Part shown: positions 36,460 through 45,181 of the stretch, piece after piece
How positions within the stretch are numbered: the stretch's first letter is position 1
How the letters are laid out: every line of letters begins with the position of its first letter
NCBI GenBank assembly: GCA_030680835.1
Contig: JAUXUD010000097.1
Coordinates: 1-60,464 of the forward strand
DNA from: Bacteroidota bacterium
Lineage (GTDB): Bacteria > Bacteroidota > Bacteroidia > UKL13-3
Direction: 5' to 3'
DNA length: 60,464 nt
Notes under the pieces: model-generated
Told to the model about the DNA's origin: nothing
The model's input: the letters and a program-made list of their open reading frames with translations, nothing else
Database searches by the model: none
Position numbers and translations under genes: made by a program

Positions 36460-37851
36460 TTAAACAGCCGCTTTCGGTTCAACCAATGCAACCTCCTGCT
36501 CTCTAATTTTGCCGTAGCCTCCCCAAACGTTTTTAACATTGATATAGCCTTCCTTTTTAAGCAAACTGCTTGCAATCATGCTGCGGTGGCCCCCTGCGCA
36601 ATGAACCAAAAGTTCTGCCGATTTATCAAGTTCGTTTACCCGTTTCGGTATATCTGCTAAAGGCATGGAGCAAGCATTGAGCACATGGCCCGAATCAAAT
36701 TCAGTGGGCCTGCGAACATCAATCACCCGGGCCTTTTCATTGTGTTTTACATCCAGGGCAAATTCTTCGGCTGAAATAGAAATTACCATATCTATTTTTC
36801 TTCCGGCTTCTTTCCAGGTTTCAAAACCCTGGTTTAAATAACCCAAAATATTATCGAAACCCACACGTGTTAATCGTTGAACTGATTCCTCCTCAGTACC
36901 CGGTTTGCATACCAATACAATCGGTTTTTTCAAATCAAACAGGGTTGCAGCCCAAATAGCATATTGTCCGCTAAGTCCAATATTTACCGATCCCGGAACA
37001 AAGCCATTCTCAAATTCATCCGGAATGCGGGTATCGATGATGACAACATTTTCCTGTTTAATTGTATTTTCAAATTCGTCAACTTCCATGGCTTTCATTC
37101 CCGTTTTTACCACATCATCAAAATGGGCATAGCCTTGTTTATTGAGCATGGCATCTTTAAAAAAATATGCCGGAGCAGGCGGAATTCCGTCAGTAACCAC
37201 TTTAATAAAATTGGCTTCACTCATGGGTTGAAGCGCATAGTTAAATTTCTTTTGTTCGCCAATGGTACTATAGGTTTCCTTGCCAATATTTTTGCCACAG
37301 GCCGAGCCCGGGCCATGAGCAGGATATACAATCACATCATCTGGCAAAGCCGTTAATTTTTTAAGCGAATGGTACATCATTCCGGCCAATTCTTCTTTGG
37401 TCATAATACCATCCAGTAAATCGGGGCGGCCCACATCGCCCACAAACAGGGTATCGCCCGTAAATACGCAATACGGTTTTTGATTTTCATCGAGCAATAA
37501 AAAACTGCTGCTTTCGGGCGTATGGCCAGGAGTATGCAAAACTTTTAGGGTTAATTTTCCAATTTTAAAGCTTTCATTATCGGTGGCTACATGCACCGGA
37601 TAAGTAGTTACGGTAGTTGGGCCATAAACAATGCTGGCTCCGGTTTTAGCCGCCAGGTCTATATGTCCGCTTACAAAGTCGGCATGAAAATGAGTTTCAA
37701 AAATGTATTTGATTTTGGCATTATTGCCTTTGGCCTTTTCAATGTATGATTGATAATCGCGTAAAGGATCAATAATGGCCACTTCGCCTTCGCTTTCAAT
37801 ATAATAGGCGGCCTGAGCCAAGCAGTTGGTATAAAGTTGTTCGATGATCAT
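36460..37851 (-). CDS. MBL-fold hydrolase with two rhodanese domains
   Basis: 463 residues from the ATG at 37851 (MIIEQLYTNCLAQ); the in-frame extension to 37926 is rejected. The metallo-beta-lactamase domain (1-240) has T-H54-F-H56-A-D58-F and H63, then HTPGHTPES, FTGDTLFVGDVGRPDL and YPAHGPGS. This is the persulfide dioxygenase (ETHE1-like) arrangement, though the usual D-H is D-F. Rhodanese 1 (about 265-350) has LVCKPGTEEES. Rhodanese 2 (about 365-455) has the strong active-site loop HCAGGHRS. Its likely role is sulfide/persulfide oxidation and sulfur transfer in the cytoplasm. It is a single-gene unit. Confidence 0.9.
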   Translation of the reverse strand: MIIEQLYTNCLAQAAYYIESEGEVAIIDPLRDYQSYIEKAKGNNAKIKYIFETHFHADFVSGHIDLAAKTGASIVYGPTTVTTYPVHVATDNESFKIGKLTLKVLHTPGHTPESSSFLLLDENQKPYCVFTGDTLFVGDVGRPDLLDGIMTKEELAGMMYHSLKKLTALPDDVIVYPAHGPGSACGKNIGKETYSTIGEQKKFNYALQPMSEANFIKVVTDGIPPAPAYFFKDAMLNKQGYAHFDDVVKTGMKAMEVDEFENTIKQENVVIIDTRIPDEFENGFVPGSVNIGLSGQYAIWAATLFDLKKPIVLVCKPGTEEESVQRLTRVGFDNILGYLNQGFETWKEAGRKIDMVISISAEEFALDVKHNEKARVIDVRRPTEFDSGHVLNACSMPLADIPKRVNELDKSAELLVHCAGGHRSMIASSLLKKEGYINVKNVWGGYGKIREQEVALVEPKAAV

Positions 37852-38317
37852 AAATAGGGTTCTAAGCAGCAAAAATAATGAAAATTTTTCAATTGTGTTG
37901 TAACACAGTTTAGCTGAGAAACGCAAGCGGTATTCGACCCCGATGGGGTCGCATGATTATAGAAAATATGCCAACCTATAAACATACGACCCCATCGGGG
38001 TCAAATATAACATTGAACAAACGGTATTTATATTATTGGAAATCGTGCTGGATTGTATTCCGGAACAAATAAGGCAATAAACGGTTGGCTTGATTTTTAT
38101 TCTCATCTGAATTTTTACACAAAGCGGGAAGCTGCATACCCCTGACACCTGACAGCCCCAAGCGGTTTGATGTGCTTTTTATAATAGTTTTTCGTAAATT
38201 TGAATATTATGGCTTCGTAAAATGTTTGGCAATAAAATTTCCACCTACGTCAAGCCTGAATGATTAACTCACTTTTTAAAAACAACAATCAAATTTGATT
38301 GAAATAAACCTAAAAAT
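37852..38317. other. Intergenic region with a long palindromic element
   Basis: 466 bases between divergently transcribed genes. It carries the inverted-repeat element 37931-38007. A perfect TANNTTTG element (TAAATTTG, 38195-38202) occurs, but with no well-spaced TTTG upstream. A 13-codon open frame starts at 38222 and is not considered a gene. Otherwise nothing recognised. Confidence 0.5.
37931..38007. repeat. 77-base inverted repeat with nested palindromes
   Basis: Arms 37931-37962 and 37976-38007 (32 bases each) are complementary with three mismatches, with a 13-base loop. Each arm itself contains a smaller palindrome, GACCCCGATGGGGTC or its complement. The nested structure can therefore form either one long hairpin or two short ones (cruciform-like). 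This resembles REP/BIME or a miniature element of Bacteroidota. No transposase is nearby. Confidence 0.8.
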
Positions 38318-38893
38318 ATGAGGAAAGTAATTGCTGCTATCAATATGACGCTTGACGGGTTTTGCGACCATACCGCAATCATTCCGGATGAAGAAATACA
38401 TATGCATTATACGGAATTATTAGGTAAGGCAGACGCAATTCTATATGGTAGAATAACCTATCAACTTATGGAATATTGGCAACCCATGGTAAAAAACCCT
38501 TCAGGTGAAAAAACAATGGACGACTTTGCTGTGGCAATAGACAAAGTTCCAAAATTAGTTTTTTCCCACTCTCTAAAAAATGCAGATGCGAAAGCGATTG
38601 GGTGGGAAAGTGCCAGGCTAGCAAACCGATCCCTTGAAGAAGAAGTTATAGAACTCAGGCAACAATCGGGCAAAGCCGTTTTTGTGGGGAGCCGGAGTTT
38701 AATTATACAATTAATGAAACTTAATTTAATTGATGAATTGCAGCTTTGTGTTCACCCGGTTATAGTTGGAAGTGGATTGCCATTATTTGAAAACATAAAA
38801 GACAGGACAATCCTTAAGCTTATAAAGACAAAAATCTTTGGTTCGGGTGCAATAATACTATACTACGAGCCAACAAAAATTAACAACCCATGA
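38318..38893 (+). CDS. RibD C-terminal/dihydrofolate reductase-like protein
   Basis: 191 residues. It starts RKVIAAINMTLDGF, the first strand of the RibD_C/DHFR fold. It contains ADAILYGRITYQLM, VFSHSL and a KAVFVGSRSLIIQLM segment. It ends with the ELQLCVHPVIVGSGLPLFE signature seen in the YyaP/YwjB-type family. A NADPH-dependent reductase role is likely but the substrate is not known; it is not the housekeeping folA or ribD. It is single-domain and 36 bases upstream of a lipoprotein gene. Confidence 0.85.
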   Translation: MRKVIAAINMTLDGFCDHTAIIPDEEIHMHYTELLGKADAILYGRITYQLMEYWQPMVKNPSGEKTMDDFAVAIDKVPKLVFSHSLKNADAKAIGWESARLANRSLEEEVIELRQQSGKAVFVGSRSLIIQLMKLNLIDELQLCVHPVIVGSGLPLFENIKDRTILKLIKTKIFGSGAIILYYEPTKINNP

Positions 38894-38929
38894 CAATAAA
38901 CAATAAAGAACTTAATAAAAATTCTCCAA

Positions 38930-39793
38930 ATGAATAAACTCATATCGTACTCAATTCTTTTTCTGATTTTATCCTGCACATCGGTAGGAGATAAAACAAC
39001 GGAGCAAGCTGCTGGCCCGATACAAAAAAACGATTTGACCGGGATGAACCTAAACGGTAAAGTTAAACAGATGGGGGATGTTAAATACAGTATTTTAAAA
39101 CCGGATAGTCTGGCTGAAAAAGGTGCAAGAAAAGACAGCATCATTTACCATTTTAATGAAAAGGGGAATAGAAGTGAAATAAATGCATTTAAACCAGGTA
39201 GTACCCTGGGATGGAAATCTGTTTTTAAGTATGACAGTAATGAACGAAAAATTGAAATGGTGGCATATAAACCCAATGATTCGCTTGACTGGAAACTAAT
39301 TTATATTTATGATAACACCGGGCTGAAGATTGAACAGATTGGTTATCGCGGCAAAGGCAACCTGGAAGAAAAATCTACTTTTAAATATGATGGCAGTGGA
39401 AATATTATAGAAGAATATAAATTTAAAGCAGATGGCAGACTTTATTTTAAATCGAAATACCTGAACGACAGTACTGGTAAAATTATTGAGGAACGTAGGT
39501 ACAAAGCCTATGGCAGTCTGGATTGGAAATATACCTGGAAGTATGATAGCAAGGGAAATACCATTGAAACCAACTGGATAAAACCCGACGGAAGCCTGAT
39601 GGGTAAAGACACATACCGGTATGATGAAAAGGGTAATAAAACGGAAAGAATTGGTTTTAATTCTGATGGTAGCATTCAAACCAAATTTATGTATATGTAT
39701 GAATATGATAAAAATTTAAACTGGATCAAAAAAACAGAGTTTGAAAATAATGTTCCTATACTTATTTGTGAAAGAACGTTTGAGTATTATTAA
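38930..39793 (+). CDS. Lipoprotein with YD/RHS-like repeats
   Basis: 287 residues. The lipobox is LILS|C16 after a hydrophobic segment, so it should be lipid-anchored. After a short linker come about seven repeats of roughly 26 residues with pattern (F/Y)KYD..GNxIE...K.DGSL.WK (for example TWKYDSKGNTIETNWIKPDG). They resemble RHS/YD beta-strand repeats and related wall-associated Bacteroidota repeat proteins. There is no toxin or catalytic domain. A surface or periplasmic scaffold or binding role is possible; function unknown. Confidence 0.75.
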   Translation: MNKLISYSILFLILSCTSVGDKTTEQAAGPIQKNDLTGMNLNGKVKQMGDVKYSILKPDSLAEKGARKDSIIYHFNEKGNRSEINAFKPGSTLGWKSVFKYDSNERKIEMVAYKPNDSLDWKLIYIYDNTGLKIEQIGYRGKGNLEEKSTFKYDGSGNIIEEYKFKADGRLYFKSKYLNDSTGKIIEERRYKAYGSLDWKYTWKYDSKGNTIETNWIKPDGSLMGKDTYRYDEKGNKTERIGFNSDGSIQTKFMYMYEYDKNLNWIKKTEFENNVPILICERTFEYY

Positions 39794-40098
39794 ATATAGA
39801 CGATACAATTCATCTCGCTTATTTATTTCTGTTAACGGTTCAATCCCTTTATTTTGGCTCAATAATTTGCCATTGTGCTCCTGATTAATTTATTATTAAT
39901 TTTTTCTTTCTGCCAAATATTTTCGCAAATTGATAAGGAATTTACAAATCAGAATCTCCTCATAAAAATTATTCAAGCTGTATTTAATTGACTATTTGTA
40001 ATTTATAAAAGTTTGGTAAGTATTCTTTTATTCGGCATAATGATAGTAAAGTAACTCTTCATTAAATCATTGCTCACATTTAAAAAGGAGGACTCACT
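39794..40098. other. AT-rich intergenic region upstream of the DUF4382 lipoprotein
   Basis: 305 bases with no coding frame. A GG-N11-GC element (39856-39870) resembles a sigma-54 site but the spacing is one base too long. An AAGGAGG ribosome-binding site stands at its end. Nothing else recognised. Confidence 0.4.
40085..40091 (+). promoter_or_regulatory. Unusually strong Shine-Dalgarno site
   Basis: AAGGAGG, 7 bases before the ATG at 40099. It is a full anti-16S match with ideal spacing. Most other genes in this window lack any such site, as is usual for Bacteroidota, so it suggests high or special translation of this lipoprotein. Confidence 0.65.
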
Positions 40099-40902
40099 AT
40101 GAAAAACCTAAAAATTATGGCCATCGGCCAAACGCTCATGCTGCTACTTAGCATTTCATGCAAAAAAAATGAAAACCCACCCGAAGTGTATCAAAACACC
40201 AAATTTTACACCGTTTCCATGACAGATAATCCGGGTAATTATGCCGGACTTTCAACAGAAATTAAAGGTGTTGCAGCATTTAGTCCTAAAAAAGGCTGGG
40301 TAGTTCTCAATTCAAATACCCAGGTTGTAGAAGTATTGAAATTAACCAATGGCAAAGAAATTTTGCTTGGTAGTATTTCAGACTCTGCCGCATTTGATTT
40401 CACCAAACTGAAAATAATTTTTGGTCAGCACCATTGGTTGAAATTAAAATGTAAAGGCGCATACCCATATTCAGGTGAAGTTGAATCAAGCCACGAACTC
40501 GAATTTGAAGGTGACAAAGAATTGATTATTGAGCTGGGTTGCAATTTGGGTAACGCCGTATTAATAGACTTTGACGTAGCCGCATCGATTATCAGAGATG
40601 GTGATAAATATATTTTAAAACCATGCATTAAGGTAATAAAAGATGCGAAAACAGGTGTTAGCGGAAAATTAAGCGGAGAATCGCGTGCTGCAGTGAGTTT
40701 ATCGAACGGAGAAAAAACCTATATTGGATTTGCAAATGCCGAAGGGGAATTCCTGATCCGGGGTATAGAAGAAGGTACTTACGACCTGAGCGTTATCATC
40801 CAAAGCGGGGATGAAAAATTGGCCTTTTTAGTAATACTTAAATTAAAAGGGGTAATTGTTAAAAAGGGTGAAATAACTGCAGTTGGGGTAATTCAGTTAT
40901 AA
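40099..40902 (+). CDS. DUF4382-like lipoprotein with C-terminal carboxypeptidase-regulatory-like domain
   Basis: 267 residues. The lipobox is SIS|C21, followed by KKNENPPE. A DUF4382-like domain (about 30-185) has YTVSMTDNPGNYAGLSTEIK, then the GWVVLNSN and ILLGSISDS pieces typical of that family. The C-terminal 75 residues (SGKLSGESRAAVSLSN ... GEFLIRGIEEGTYDLSVI) are a small beta-sandwich of the CarboxypepD_reg/SdrD-B type. It should be an envelope lipoprotein, possibly structural; function unknown. It is preceded by a perfect Shine-Dalgarno site and followed by a strong terminator, so it forms its own transcription unit beside signalling genes. Confidence 0.8.
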   Translation: MKNLKIMAIGQTLMLLLSISCKKNENPPEVYQNTKFYTVSMTDNPGNYAGLSTEIKGVAAFSPKKGWVVLNSNTQVVEVLKLTNGKEILLGSISDSAAFDFTKLKIIFGQHHWLKLKCKGAYPYSGEVESSHELEFEGDKELIIELGCNLGNAVLIDFDVAASIIRDGDKYILKPCIKVIKDAKTGVSGKLSGESRAAVSLSNGEKTYIGFANAEGEFLIRGIEEGTYDLSVIIQSGDEKLAFLVILKLKGVIVKKGEITAVGVIQL

Positions 40903-40912
40903 ATTCACACGA

Positions 40913-40952
40913 AAACAGGAGGTGCCAATAAGCACCTCCTTGTTTTTTTTTA
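40913..40952 (+). terminator. Strong intrinsic terminator after the DUF4382 lipoprotein
   Basis: The stem AGGAGGTGC pairs with GCACCTCCT across a short AATA-type loop, can extend with a one-base bulge, and is followed by about nine Ts. The ATG of the receiver gene begins only about 10 bases further on. Confidence 0.85.
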
Positions 40953-40962
40953 TAAAAAGAAA

Positions 40963-41379
40963 ATGAAAAATAAAAATCAGATAAAAGTAGCAATATTGGA
41001 AGATAGTGAATACTTTAATAAATTGATGCAAAAAAGAATTCTGAATTATTCAGAAATGCTCACTTATGACTTGCACAAGGAATTTAAAATCAAGATTAAT
41101 TCATACCTGACTGCACAGGACTGTGTACATAAGATTGAAGCAGATACCCATCTGGTTTTTGCCGACTTTTTCCTCGAAGATAAAATAACTGCCTGGGATC
41201 TGTTAAAGGATATACAGGAAAAATGTCCGAAATGTAAAATAGTAATTATGTCACAGAACAAAAACATTGGGCACTTGCTCAATCTGGTAGATGATCATAC
41301 GGTAACCTTTATTTATAAAGATGATGATGCATTTGTAAAAGGATACCGCGTACTGTATGATATTGCCCGCAGGATCTAA
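40963..41379 (+). CDS. Single-domain response regulator
   Basis: 138 residues, receiver domain only. Acidic E13/D14, phospho-acceptor D68 in VFADFFLED, S97 in IVIMSQ, and K119 in FIYKDDD (followed by Asp, not the usual Pro). There is a large insertion-like loop before D68. No output domain, so it is probably a phosphate shuttle or acts by protein contact, perhaps with the hybrid kinase or the NtrC-type regulator downstream. It starts just past the terminator of the preceding gene, so it may depend on readthrough or on a promoter inside that gene. Confidence 0.85.
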   Translation: MKNKNQIKVAILEDSEYFNKLMQKRILNYSEMLTYDLHKEFKIKINSYLTAQDCVHKIEADTHLVFADFFLEDKITAWDLLKDIQEKCPKCKIVIMSQNKNIGHLLNLVDDHTVTFIYKDDDAFVKGYRVLYDIARRI

Positions 41380-41455
41380 ATATAATTCGCCTTTACATAT
41401 TACAACACCGTAAAACTTAAGAAACCAAATAAATACATCATTTGAAATTATCCCT

Positions 41456-41463
41456 TAACTTTG
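41456..41463 (+). promoter_or_regulatory. Possible -7 promoter element of the hybrid kinase
   Basis: TAACTTTG is an exact TANNTTTG element 15 bases before the ATG. No TTTG lies at the ideal distance upstream, so the call is tentative; the leader would be very short. Confidence 0.4.
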
Positions 41464-41478
41464 TTAAAAAAGCCGTAG

Positions 41479-43719
41479 ATGAAAACAAAATTTTCATTTG
41501 AATCGAATATTTTACTTGCCATCATTTTTATTATAACCGCGGTAGGTTCAACGGGTTATTTTGCATACAAATCCATGACAGATATTATTAATGCTGTTAG
41601 AAAAGAAGCAAGGCCTGATGAAAAACTCATCTTATTAAAAGAAATAATATTAGATATTTCAGAAGCCGAAAGCAGTGTTAAAACCTATACCATTACCAAT
41701 AACAAAATATATCTGGGTCCATTTTATCAATCCGCTTTACATATACAATATAAATTTGAACATTTAAAGGAATTGAGTAAGAATGAACGCAGACAAAAAT
41801 TCGTTGTTGATTCTCTTAACAGGCTGGTTGAAACAAAATTTGCGGTACTGAAAGAAATGAATATTTTACAGGAAAACAGGCAGGGAAAATATGTTTACGG
41901 TCAGGCAAATATTGAAAAACAACTGGCACTGACCCGCAGAGATAAAGAGGTAATGGATCAAATAAGGACCCTGCTCAAAAAAATAGAAGATTTTGAATCA
42001 GACATTATTCTCAGAAAATCCGCTGATGCAGAAAAAAAAGCCGATCAGGCCAATTCATTTATTATTGTAATTATTACATCCATTTCAATTTTGCTCCTTG
42101 TACTTGCCTTTTTAATTATGAGGTATATTAAAAAAGGCAGACATTATAATTCAGAACTCAGGAAAGCAAAAATTGAAGTTGAAAAAATGGCCCTGGCCAA
42201 AGAAGCTTTTTTCACACGTATGAGTCACGAAATCAGAACGCCCATTCATGCGATGCTGGGTTTTACGCAACAACTATTAAAGTCGGCACCGGGTACCGAA
42301 CAAAAACAACAGATTGGGATCATCAAAAAATCGGCTGAACATTTATTAACAATCGCCAATGAAATTCTTGATTTATCGAAACTGGAAGCGGGTAAAATGA
42401 CTATTGAAGAAATTTCCTTTATTCCAAAAGAACTCATTACAGATGTCTTTTTAATGCTTCAGCAGGAGGCAGAATCTAAACATCTGAAGTATACACTTCT
42501 AATAGATGAAAATTTACCGCATGTTTTAAAAGGGGATCCTTTACGCTTAAAACAAATTCTGTTAAATATACTCAGCAATGCGTTGAAATTTACGCAAAAA
42601 GGGGAAGTACAACTTGAAGTTTTATCAAGCAGGGGTGATGAAAAAAGTATTTGCCTGACCATTAAAATTAAAGATACGGGGATTGGTATTGCAAACAATC
42701 GACTGAATGAAATTTTTAACGAATTTGAACAGGCCGAAACCCATACCAGCAGGAAATTTGGTGGTACCGGACTTGGACTTAGTATCAGCAAAAAGCTTTG
42801 TGAATTATTAAACGGAAGCATAGAAATAGAAAGCGAAGAAGGCCGGGGAACTCTTGTAATATTGAGTATTCCATACTCAATCGGAGAAATTATACCCGAT
42901 GGCAAAAATGAAGATTTGGCATTGGAATTTGAAAAACTAAAAAATAAATCCATCCTGATTGCGGACGATAATGAATATAACCGTCAACTTTTAAAAGTTA
43001 TTCTTAAAAATTCGGGGATTCAATATGATGAGGCCGTGGATGGTAAAATGGTTATTGAGCTGCATGAAAAAAATGATTATGATTTAATATTAATGGATTT
43101 GGTGATGCCTGAATTGGGGGGAATTAAAGCAACCGAAATGATCAGGCACATGCAAAATAAAAAGAAATCAAAGGTTCCGGTTATCCTGCTTACTGCAGCG
43201 GCTTCTGAAGAAATGATGGGTAAGGCAAAAGCAGCAGGCATTACTGATTTTTTAAATAAACCTTTTAAAGAAAATGATTTGTATAAACTGCTCATAAATA
43301 TTTTTGAAAAGGCTTCTGTAAATACAAAAAAGAAAGATCCCGAAATATCGTTTAATGGAGAAAAAGCCAGAGACAGGTATAATCTGAATCCTTTATTGCG
43401 GATGTCGGGCAATGATAAAGTTTTTGTATCAGAAATGACTGAAATTTTTATACGTACAACCCAAGAGGGGATTAAAGAAATAAAGAACGCTGTAGCTTCA
43501 AAAAACTGGGACACAGTGGCTGACGTAGCGCATCGGATTGCTTCTCCGGCGCGTCATATCGAAGCCGGGGATTTGCTTAAATTAATCAAACAAATTGAAG
43601 ACGATTCGAGAGATGCCAGAAATACAGAAAATATTTCGGAATGTGTAGCCAGGTTGGAACAGGAAGCGCAGGAATTAATCTCATTAATGGAAAAAGAAAT
43701 TGCGCTGATTAACAAATAA
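41479..43719 (+). CDS. Hybrid histidine kinase with receiver and C-terminal Hpt-like domain
   Basis: 746 residues. TM1 is about 11-30 and TM2 about 193-216, enclosing a CHASE3-like helical sensor (DISEAESSVKTYTITNNK). H250 in FTRMSHEIRTP is the DHp site. The HATPase has an N-box (ILLNILSNALKF), G1 DTGIGIA (399-405) and GGTGLGLSISKKL. The receiver has D540 in LILMDLVMP and K594 in FLNKPF. The C-terminal Hpt-like domain has H685 in VADVAHRIASPARH, but the usual Lys-Gly/Ser after the His is missing. Together these could run an intramolecular His-Asp-His relay. The final Asp acceptor is probably the receiver at 40963 or the NtrC-type regulator at 43774. Confidence 0.92.
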   Translation: MKTKFSFESNILLAIIFIITAVGSTGYFAYKSMTDIINAVRKEARPDEKLILLKEIILDISEAESSVKTYTITNNKIYLGPFYQSALHIQYKFEHLKELSKNERRQKFVVDSLNRLVETKFAVLKEMNILQENRQGKYVYGQANIEKQLALTRRDKEVMDQIRTLLKKIEDFESDIILRKSADAEKKADQANSFIIVIITSISILLLVLAFLIMRYIKKGRHYNSELRKAKIEVEKMALAKEAFFTRMSHEIRTPIHAMLGFTQQLLKSAPGTEQKQQIGIIKKSAEHLLTIANEILDLSKLEAGKMTIEEISFIPKELITDVFLMLQQEAESKHLKYTLLIDENLPHVLKGDPLRLKQILLNILSNALKFTQKGEVQLEVLSSRGDEKSICLTIKIKDTGIGIANNRLNEIFNEFEQAETHTSRKFGGTGLGLSISKKLCELLNGSIEIESEEGRGTLVILSIPYSIGEIIPDGKNEDLALEFEKLKNKSILIADDNEYNRQLLKVILKNSGIQYDEAVDGKMVIELHEKNDYDLILMDLVMPELGGIKATEMIRHMQNKKKSKVPVILLTAAASEEMMGKAKAAGITDFLNKPFKENDLYKLLINIFEKASVNTKKKDPEISFNGEKARDRYNLNPLLRMSGNDKVFVSEMTEIFIRTTQEGIKEIKNAVASKNWDTVADVAHRIASPARHIEAGDLLKLIKQIEDDSRDARNTENISECVARLEQEAQELISLMEKEIALINK

Positions 43720-43773
43720 AAATTTATTTAATCGAAATGTATTTACTATCTTGGCATGAGATAAATTGAATGA

Positions 43774-45123
43774 ATGAATCACCGGCCTTTTAAAATATTT
43801 ATTATTGAAGATAATGAATGGTATAGAAAATTATTGATTCATACCTTATCCCTGAATCCCGATTATGAAATTGAAAGCTTTAAGGATGGTTCAGAATTTC
43901 TGTCACAGCTATACAGGGAACCTGATGTTGTAACCCTTGATTACCGCTTGCCGGATACCAATGGAGCGGAATTGTTGCAAAAGATTAAAACATTTAATGA
44001 AGATACTGAGGTAATTATTATATCTGAACAGGAAAATATTGAAACTGCTGTTGAATTGTTGAAACTTGGGGCCTATGATTATATTGTTAAGTCAAATGAT
44101 ATTAAAGAGCGCTTATTAAATATTGTAAAGAATATTCAAAATAACGCAAGCCTCAAACAAAAAGTAAAAAATCTTCAGCAGGAAATTGAACAGAAATACG
44201 ATTTTCAAAAAACAATCATCGGGCAAAGTACACATTTGAAAAAAATCTTCGCCCTTATTGAAAAGGCTGTTCAAACAAATATTACCGTAAGTATATCCGG
44301 AGAAACCGGGACTGGAAAAGAATTGGTTGCCAAGGCCATACATTACCATTCAAAAAACCGTAACCATCCGTTTGTAGCATTAAATGTAGCTGCCATTCCT
44401 AAAGAAATGGTAGAAAGTGAACTTTTTGGACATGAAAAAGGAGCATTTACCGGAGCTGTTTTTAAGCGTACGGGTAAATTTGAAGAAGCAAATAACGGAA
44501 CCCTTTTCCTGGATGAAATCGGTGAGATGGACCTGACCCTGCAGACTAAATTGTTAAGGGCGCTTCAGGAAAAAGAAGTCACACCCGTGGGAAGCAATAA
44601 AATTGTTAAAACCGATTGTAGAATAATTATTGCAACCCATAAAAACTTAAAGGATGAAGTTAAAAAGGGCAATTTCAGGGAAGATTTGTATTATCGCTTA
44701 TTGGGGTTACCTATTGATTTACCGCCCCTCAGGGAACGGGATAATGATGTGCTGATACTTGCTGCATATTTTATGCAATTGTTTTGCTCCGCCAATTCCA
44801 TTCCCGAAAAGAAATTTTCTGCAGCTGCTCAAAAAAAGCTGTTAAGCTATTCTTTTCCGGGTAATATCAGGGAGCTAAAATCAGTAGTTGATTTAGCCAT
44901 TGTAATGTCGAATGAGGCCGAGATTTTACCGGATGATATTATTTTGGGCAATGAAGATGTACTCTCGGAATTAATCGGAGAAGAGCTTAGTCTGCAAGAT
45001 TATACCCAGCGGATTATCAAAACTTTTCTAAGAAAATATGATAACAATATAAATCTGGTAGCCCAAAAACTGGATATCTCTCCTTCCACGATTTACCGAA
45101 TGCTGAAAGAATCCAAATCATAA
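43774..45123 (+). CDS. Sigma-54-dependent response regulator (NtrC family)
   Basis: 449 residues. Receiver with D56 in [13 protein letters not shown]; the conserved Lys (K106) is followed by Ser (IVKSND) rather than Pro. A short coiled linker (125-142) leads to an AAA+ domain with Walker A GETGTGKE (176-183), GAFTGA (223-228, sigma-54 contact), LFLDEIGEM (Walker B), and the arginine-finger region REDLYYRL. A Fis-type helix-turn-helix is at the C-terminus ([17 protein letters not shown]). It should activate sigma-54 promoters after phosphorylation, most likely by the hybrid kinase 54 bases upstream. I found no convincing -24/-12 promoter in the neighbouring gaps. Confidence 0.93.
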   Translation: MNHRPFKIFIIEDNEWYRKLLIHTLSLNPDYEIESFKDGSEFLSQLYREPDVVTLDYRLPDTNGAELLQKIKTFNEDTEVIIISEQENIETAVELLKLGAYDYIVKSNDIKERLLNIVKNIQNNASLKQKVKNLQQEIEQKYDFQKTIIGQSTHLKKIFALIEKAVQTNITVSISGETGTGKELVAKAIHYHSKNRNHPFVALNVAAIPKEMVESELFGHEKGAFTGAVFKRTGKFEEANNGTLFLDEIGEMDLTLQTKLLRALQEKEVTPVGSNKIVKTDCRIIIATHKNLKDEVKKGNFREDLYYRLLGLPIDLPPLRERDNDVLILAAYFMQLFCSANSIPEKKFSAAAQKKLLSYSFPGNIRELKSVVDLAIVMSNEAEILPDDIILGNEDVLSELIGEELSLQDYTQRIIKTFLRKYDNNINLVAQKLDISPSTIYRMLKESKS

Positions 45124-45181
45124 TTAATCACAGACCGGGTTCATACAAAACTTTCTTATTGATAGCTTATTTCCGTTGGTT

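Noticed and set aside
37957-38148. 63-codon minus-strand frame
   Set aside because: It runs through the palindromic element and has no recognisable domain or upstream signals.
38222-38263. 13-codon frame (MFGNKISTYVKPE) after a TAAATTTG element
   Set aside because: Too short to support as a gene; could be a decayed gene start or chance.
39856-39870. Sigma-54-like TTGGC ... TTTGC upstream of the DUF4382 lipoprotein
   Set aside because: The GG-GC spacing is 11 rather than 10, which normally abolishes sigma-54 recognition.
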